A DNA stretch of 8,405 nt, taken from Treponema sp. Lineage in GTDB: Bacteria; Spirochaetota; Spirochaetia; Treponematales; Breznakiellaceae. The position numbers and the translations under genes are program-made. The notes beneath the pieces are model-generated. The model was not told the DNA's origin and made no database searches. It saw only the letters and a program-made list of their open reading frames with translations. Below, piece by piece: positions 6,188-8,405 of the stretch. Numbering within the stretch: the first letter of the stretch is position 1; each line of letters begins with the position of its first letter. The stretch is from positions 1 to 8,405 of the forward strand of contig JAITRD010000117.1 of assembly GCA_031288575.1 (NCBI GenBank), in the 5' to 3' direction.

Positions 6188-7598
6188 AAATGTTTTAGGC
6201 CAGCCCGCGGCGGCCCAGCTAGCCCGGGATATTGGGGAGGGCCTCCTGGCCCCTTCCATGCTCTTTTGCGGCCCCCCGGCTTCGGGCAAGGGTACCGCCG
6301 GACTGGAACTGGGCCGGATCCTCTCCTGCGAAAACGCCGCTTCCCGGGGGGCCTGGAATTGTTCCTGTTCCGCCTGCTCCCATCACCGTTCCCTTTCCCA
6401 TCCGGACATCCTGCTCCTGGGGCTCCGTAGTTTTTCCGCGGAGATCGCCGCAAGCTCCGCCGCCTTTTTACGGGAACCGGGGACCCCCTCGGTGCGGCTC
6501 CTTTTTCAGCGTTCCCTTAGGAAGCTCCTGGCCCGTTTTTCCCCGGTTCTTTGGGAAGACGAAACCAAATTCGGAAAAATCCGGGGCCCCTTGACCGCTT
6601 TGGAGGAAGACGCCGACGACTTAAGCGCCCTTGCCGGGGAAGGGCGCCCCCTTCCCCCTCCGGAGGCTCTTAAAAAATTATGCGGCCGGATCCTCAAAAA
6701 CGCCTCTAAACTGGAGGCCGAGGGGATGGGGGAGGGAGTCCCGGTTTCCCAAATTAGGCGGGCCGCTTTTTGGAGCCGCCTGGCCCCCCAGGGGAAACAC
6801 AAACTCCTGTTAATCGAAAACGCCGACCGCATGTCCGAGGGGGGGCGGAATTCCCTGCTTAAAATTCTTGAAGAACCCCCGGGGACGGTAACCATTGTTC
6901 TTACCAGTCCCCGGGAGGAGTCCCTGCTTCCCACCATTTTGTCCCGGCTCCGGCCCTACTATTTTGCCCCCCGGATTGCTTCTTTAGAAGCGGAGGTAAT
7001 ACGCCGGGTGTTTCGGGATCCGGTTTACGCGGATGCCCTGGGCGCCGGGAGGGCCGAAAAAAACCGGGATGCCGGCCCCGGGAAGGAGGTCAGGGCCTAC
7101 CTGGATTCCTTCCTTCCCATGCCGGGAAATGTCTTGCCCCTGGCCGCCTTTTTTGCCGCCTCCGTCGCTTACGCGGCGGCGGTGGACCTGCGCCGGCGGG
7201 GGGGAAATTCCCTGCCGCCTCCCCTGGTTGCCCTGGGCAAATATACCGCCCCCATTGCCGAAGCGGCGGGATTCGGGCGGCCCCTGGAGGATCTCCGGGC
7301 GGTCCTGGCGAAGGTCCTGGGGGAATTGGAAAATTTCGAGGCCCGGGATCTTTTTTCCCAATTCCTCAGCCGCCTCCTTGCCCTGGTTTCGGAGAGTTTT
7401 AAGTCCCTTCTTGTTTCCCCCCAGGAATTTCCGGCCCCCCATTCTCATTGGATCCTTTATAATGATATATGGAAGAATACGGTAAAAGAGACGGATATCG
7501 CGGTAAATACCTATAATCAAAACCCTGCCTTGGCTCTGGAACGGCTGGGTACGGAGCTTCGGCGGGCCCTGGGGGAACGGTATGAGACAGTTTATTAA
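6180..7598 (+). CDS. holB: DNA polymerase III delta'-like clamp-loader subunit with a large internal insertion
   Basis: The product is 472 residues, against about 300-340 for usual delta' proteins. It begins with the DnaX/HolB-type MFENVLGQ sequence. An intact Walker A GPPASGKGT occupies residues 31-39. A cysteine zinc module follows (C50, C61, C63, C66), then the family LSHPDILLL (72-80). Normally the VxQIRR helix comes within about 10-20 residues; here it starts at 189, leaving about 105 extra residues (83-187). After it come KLLLIENADRM (208-218, degenerate Walker B), NSLLKILEEPPG (224-235) and SRLR (255-258), where SRC is usual; the arginine finger R256 remains. The C-terminal 200 residues have no motif I recognise but fit the place of the clamp-loader collar. 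Delta' helps open and load the beta clamp on DNA. DnaX (gamma/tau) is the alternative, but the degenerate Walker B and gene order favour HolB. The start overlaps cvpA by 8 nt without a clear ribosome site. Confidence 0.82.
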   Translation: MFENVLGQPAAAQLARDIGEGLLAPSMLFCGPPASGKGTAGLELGRILSCENAASRGAWNCSCSACSHHRSLSHPDILLLGLRSFSAEIAASSAAFLREPGTPSVRLLFQRSLRKLLARFSPVLWEDETKFGKIRGPLTALEEDADDLSALAGEGRPLPPPEALKKLCGRILKNASKLEAEGMGEGVPVSQIRRAAFWSRLAPQGKHKLLLIENADRMSEGGRNSLLKILEEPPGTVTIVLTSPREESLLPTILSRLRPYYFAPRIASLEAEVIRRVFRDPVYADALGAGRAEKNRDAGPGKEVRAYLDSFLPMPGNVLPLAAFFAASVAYAAAVDLRRRGGNSLPPPLVALGKYTAPIAEAAGFGRPLEDLRAVLAKVLGELENFEARDLFSQFLSRLLALVSESFKSLLVSPQEFPAPHSHWILYNDIWKNTVKETDIAVNTYNQNPALALERLGTELRRALGERYETVY

Positions 7599-8405
7599 AC
7601 GGGCCCTGCAAAAACTCAATAAACTTACCGAGGAGCAGATCCAGAACCTCCTGGTCTCCGCCGCGGGGGAGATTGACCGGCTGGAAACGGTTCTGGATTC
7701 CCTGACCGAGGGGATCCTGGTCTGTGACAGCGAAAACAACCTTGTTTTAGCTAATAAATATGCCGAACGGTTTCTTCCCCTTGCCCATTATGAACAGGAA
7801 AACGCGCTCATCTGGTCGGCGGTGCGGGAGGAAAAGATCGCCGAATTTTTTGAGGCCACCCTCCGGGCGGGGGACCGGGTGGAGGAACGGGAATTCGACG
7901 TGGATTATAAGGGGAAACTGCGGCTCCTCAGCATCAGCATACTCCCCCTGGTCCGGGACCATCAGGTTTCCGGGTCGGTCATTTATATTGAGGATATTAC
8001 CGAAAAGCGGGGCAAAGAGGCCCTGAACCGGCGGCTGGAAACCCTGGCCAGCCTTACCACCCTGGCCGCCGGGGTGGCCCATGAGATAAAAAATCCCCTG
8101 GGTTCCCTTTCAATTCATGTCCAGCTTATCCAAAAGGCCATGGCCGCCAATAAGGAACTTTATTATACCGCCCATCCCCAGGAAAAAGATGCCCTGGGCC
8201 GGGGGCCTACGGAATATTTTAGCCTGCTGGACCGGTATATCGCCGTGGTCAACGAGGAAATCGACCGGCTTAACCGCATCGTGGTGGATTTTCTTTTCGC
8301 GGTGCGGCCCATGAATATGGACCTGCGGGAGGGGGATATCAACGCCCTTATCCGGGAACTCACCGATTTTGTCTGGTTTGAATTGGAGGCGGCCCATGTG
8401 GAATG
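7582..8405 (+). CDS. PAS-domain sensor histidine kinase (AtoS/NtrB type), 3' end missing
   Basis: The first 274 residues are present; the frame is still open at the window end. The ATG at 7582 overlaps holB by 17 nt, with GGGGGA 5 bases upstream as a possible ribosome site. No membrane segment is seen, so the kinase is probably cytoplasmic. After a helical N-terminus, a PAS sensor domain spans about residues 31-143 (VLDSLTEGILVCDSENNLVLAN through VIYIEDITEKR). The HisKA domain follows, with H-box LAAGVAHEIKNPLGSL; H167 is the phosphorylated histidine. The second helix carries NEEIDRLNRIVVDFLFAVRP (224-243). Between the two helices lie about 23 extra residues compared with usual NtrB/ZraS-type kinases. 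The ATPase domain lies beyond the window. This H-box type usually partners sigma-54-dependent response regulators; in T. pallidum the kinase in the matching position is AtoS beside AtoC (from memory). An AtoC-like gene is expected next. Confidence 0.9.
   Translation, partial: MRQFIKRALQKLNKLTEEQIQNLLVSAAGEIDRLETVLDSLTEGILVCDSENNLVLANKYAERFLPLAHYEQENALIWSAVREEKIAEFFEATLRAGDRVEEREFDVDYKGKLRLLSISILPLVRDHQVSGSVIYIEDITEKRGKEALNRRLETLASLTTLAAGVAHEIKNPLGSLSIHVQLIQKAMAANKELYYTAHPQEKDALGRGPTEYFSLLDRYIAVVNEEIDRLNRIVVDFLFAVRPMNMDLREGDINALIRELTDFVWFELEAAHVE

Noticed and set aside
6180..7598. Frameshifted or chimeric holB, given its length
   Set aside because: The insertion is in frame, motifs on both sides occur in the expected order in one frame, and the codon style is uniform, so it is treated as one intact gene.
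6984..7739. 251-codon open frame on the minus strand
   Set aside because: It lies antisense to well-supported holB and kinase sequence, has a Gly/Pro/Arg-rich composition typical of shadow frames in GC-rich DNA, and shows no motif.
1..8405. CRISPR arrays, insertion sequences, phage or toxin-antitoxin genes
   Set aside because: No regularly spaced direct repeats, transposase or integrase motifs, or small paired toxin/antitoxin genes were found in either strand.

Overview
The window looks like chromosomal core DNA from a spirochaete of the Treponema group, probably a GC-rich free-living or gut-associated relative rather than T. pallidum or T. denticola. The reasons are a bactofilin next to an exported TPR protein, a lipoprotein paired with an outer-membrane barrel carrying the PSARA..MGG...DD...NPA signature common in treponemes, and the order murG-cvpA-holB-sensor kinase. 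From memory, that last order resembles TP0523 back to TP0519 of T. pallidum. By eye the GC content is high, about 55-60 %, with heavy use of CGG, GGG and CCC codons. No phage, transposon, CRISPR or rRNA sequence was seen.

Left block (1-2368, + strand): the 3' end of a bactofilin gene, an exported TPR protein that starts one base after the bactofilin stop, and mtaB, a radical-SAM methylthiotransferase acting on ct6A37/t6A37 of tRNA. The three are tightly spaced and probably co-transcribed.

Middle block (2369-4365, + strand): a 98-base gap holding a strong hairpin, then a small alpha-helical lipoprotein and an outer-membrane beta-barrel protein. Both have clear Shine-Dalgarno sequences, unlike most other genes here. 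They look like a two-gene envelope unit.

Boundary (4366-4598): a tRNA-Lys(UUU) gene on the minus strand, with a consensus-like promoter whose -35 box lies inside a 12-bp terminator-type hairpin. Weaker hairpins lie between the tRNA and the barrel gene. A possible promoter places its predicted +1 exactly on the murG ATG.

Right block (4599-8405, + strand): murG, cvpA, a HolB-like clamp-loader subunit and a PAS/HisKA sensor kinase that runs off the window. Each gene overlaps the next, by 4, 8 and 17 nt, so this is a translationally coupled operon joining peptidoglycan precursor synthesis, an inner-membrane protein, replication and signalling.

I do not see a wholly new defence or mobile system. 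The most notable features are a roughly 105-residue insertion inside the AAA+ fold of the HolB-like protein, the overlapping promoter and terminator at tRNA-Lys, a possible leaderless murG, and an A8 tract where slippage would fuse the bactofilin to the TPR protein.
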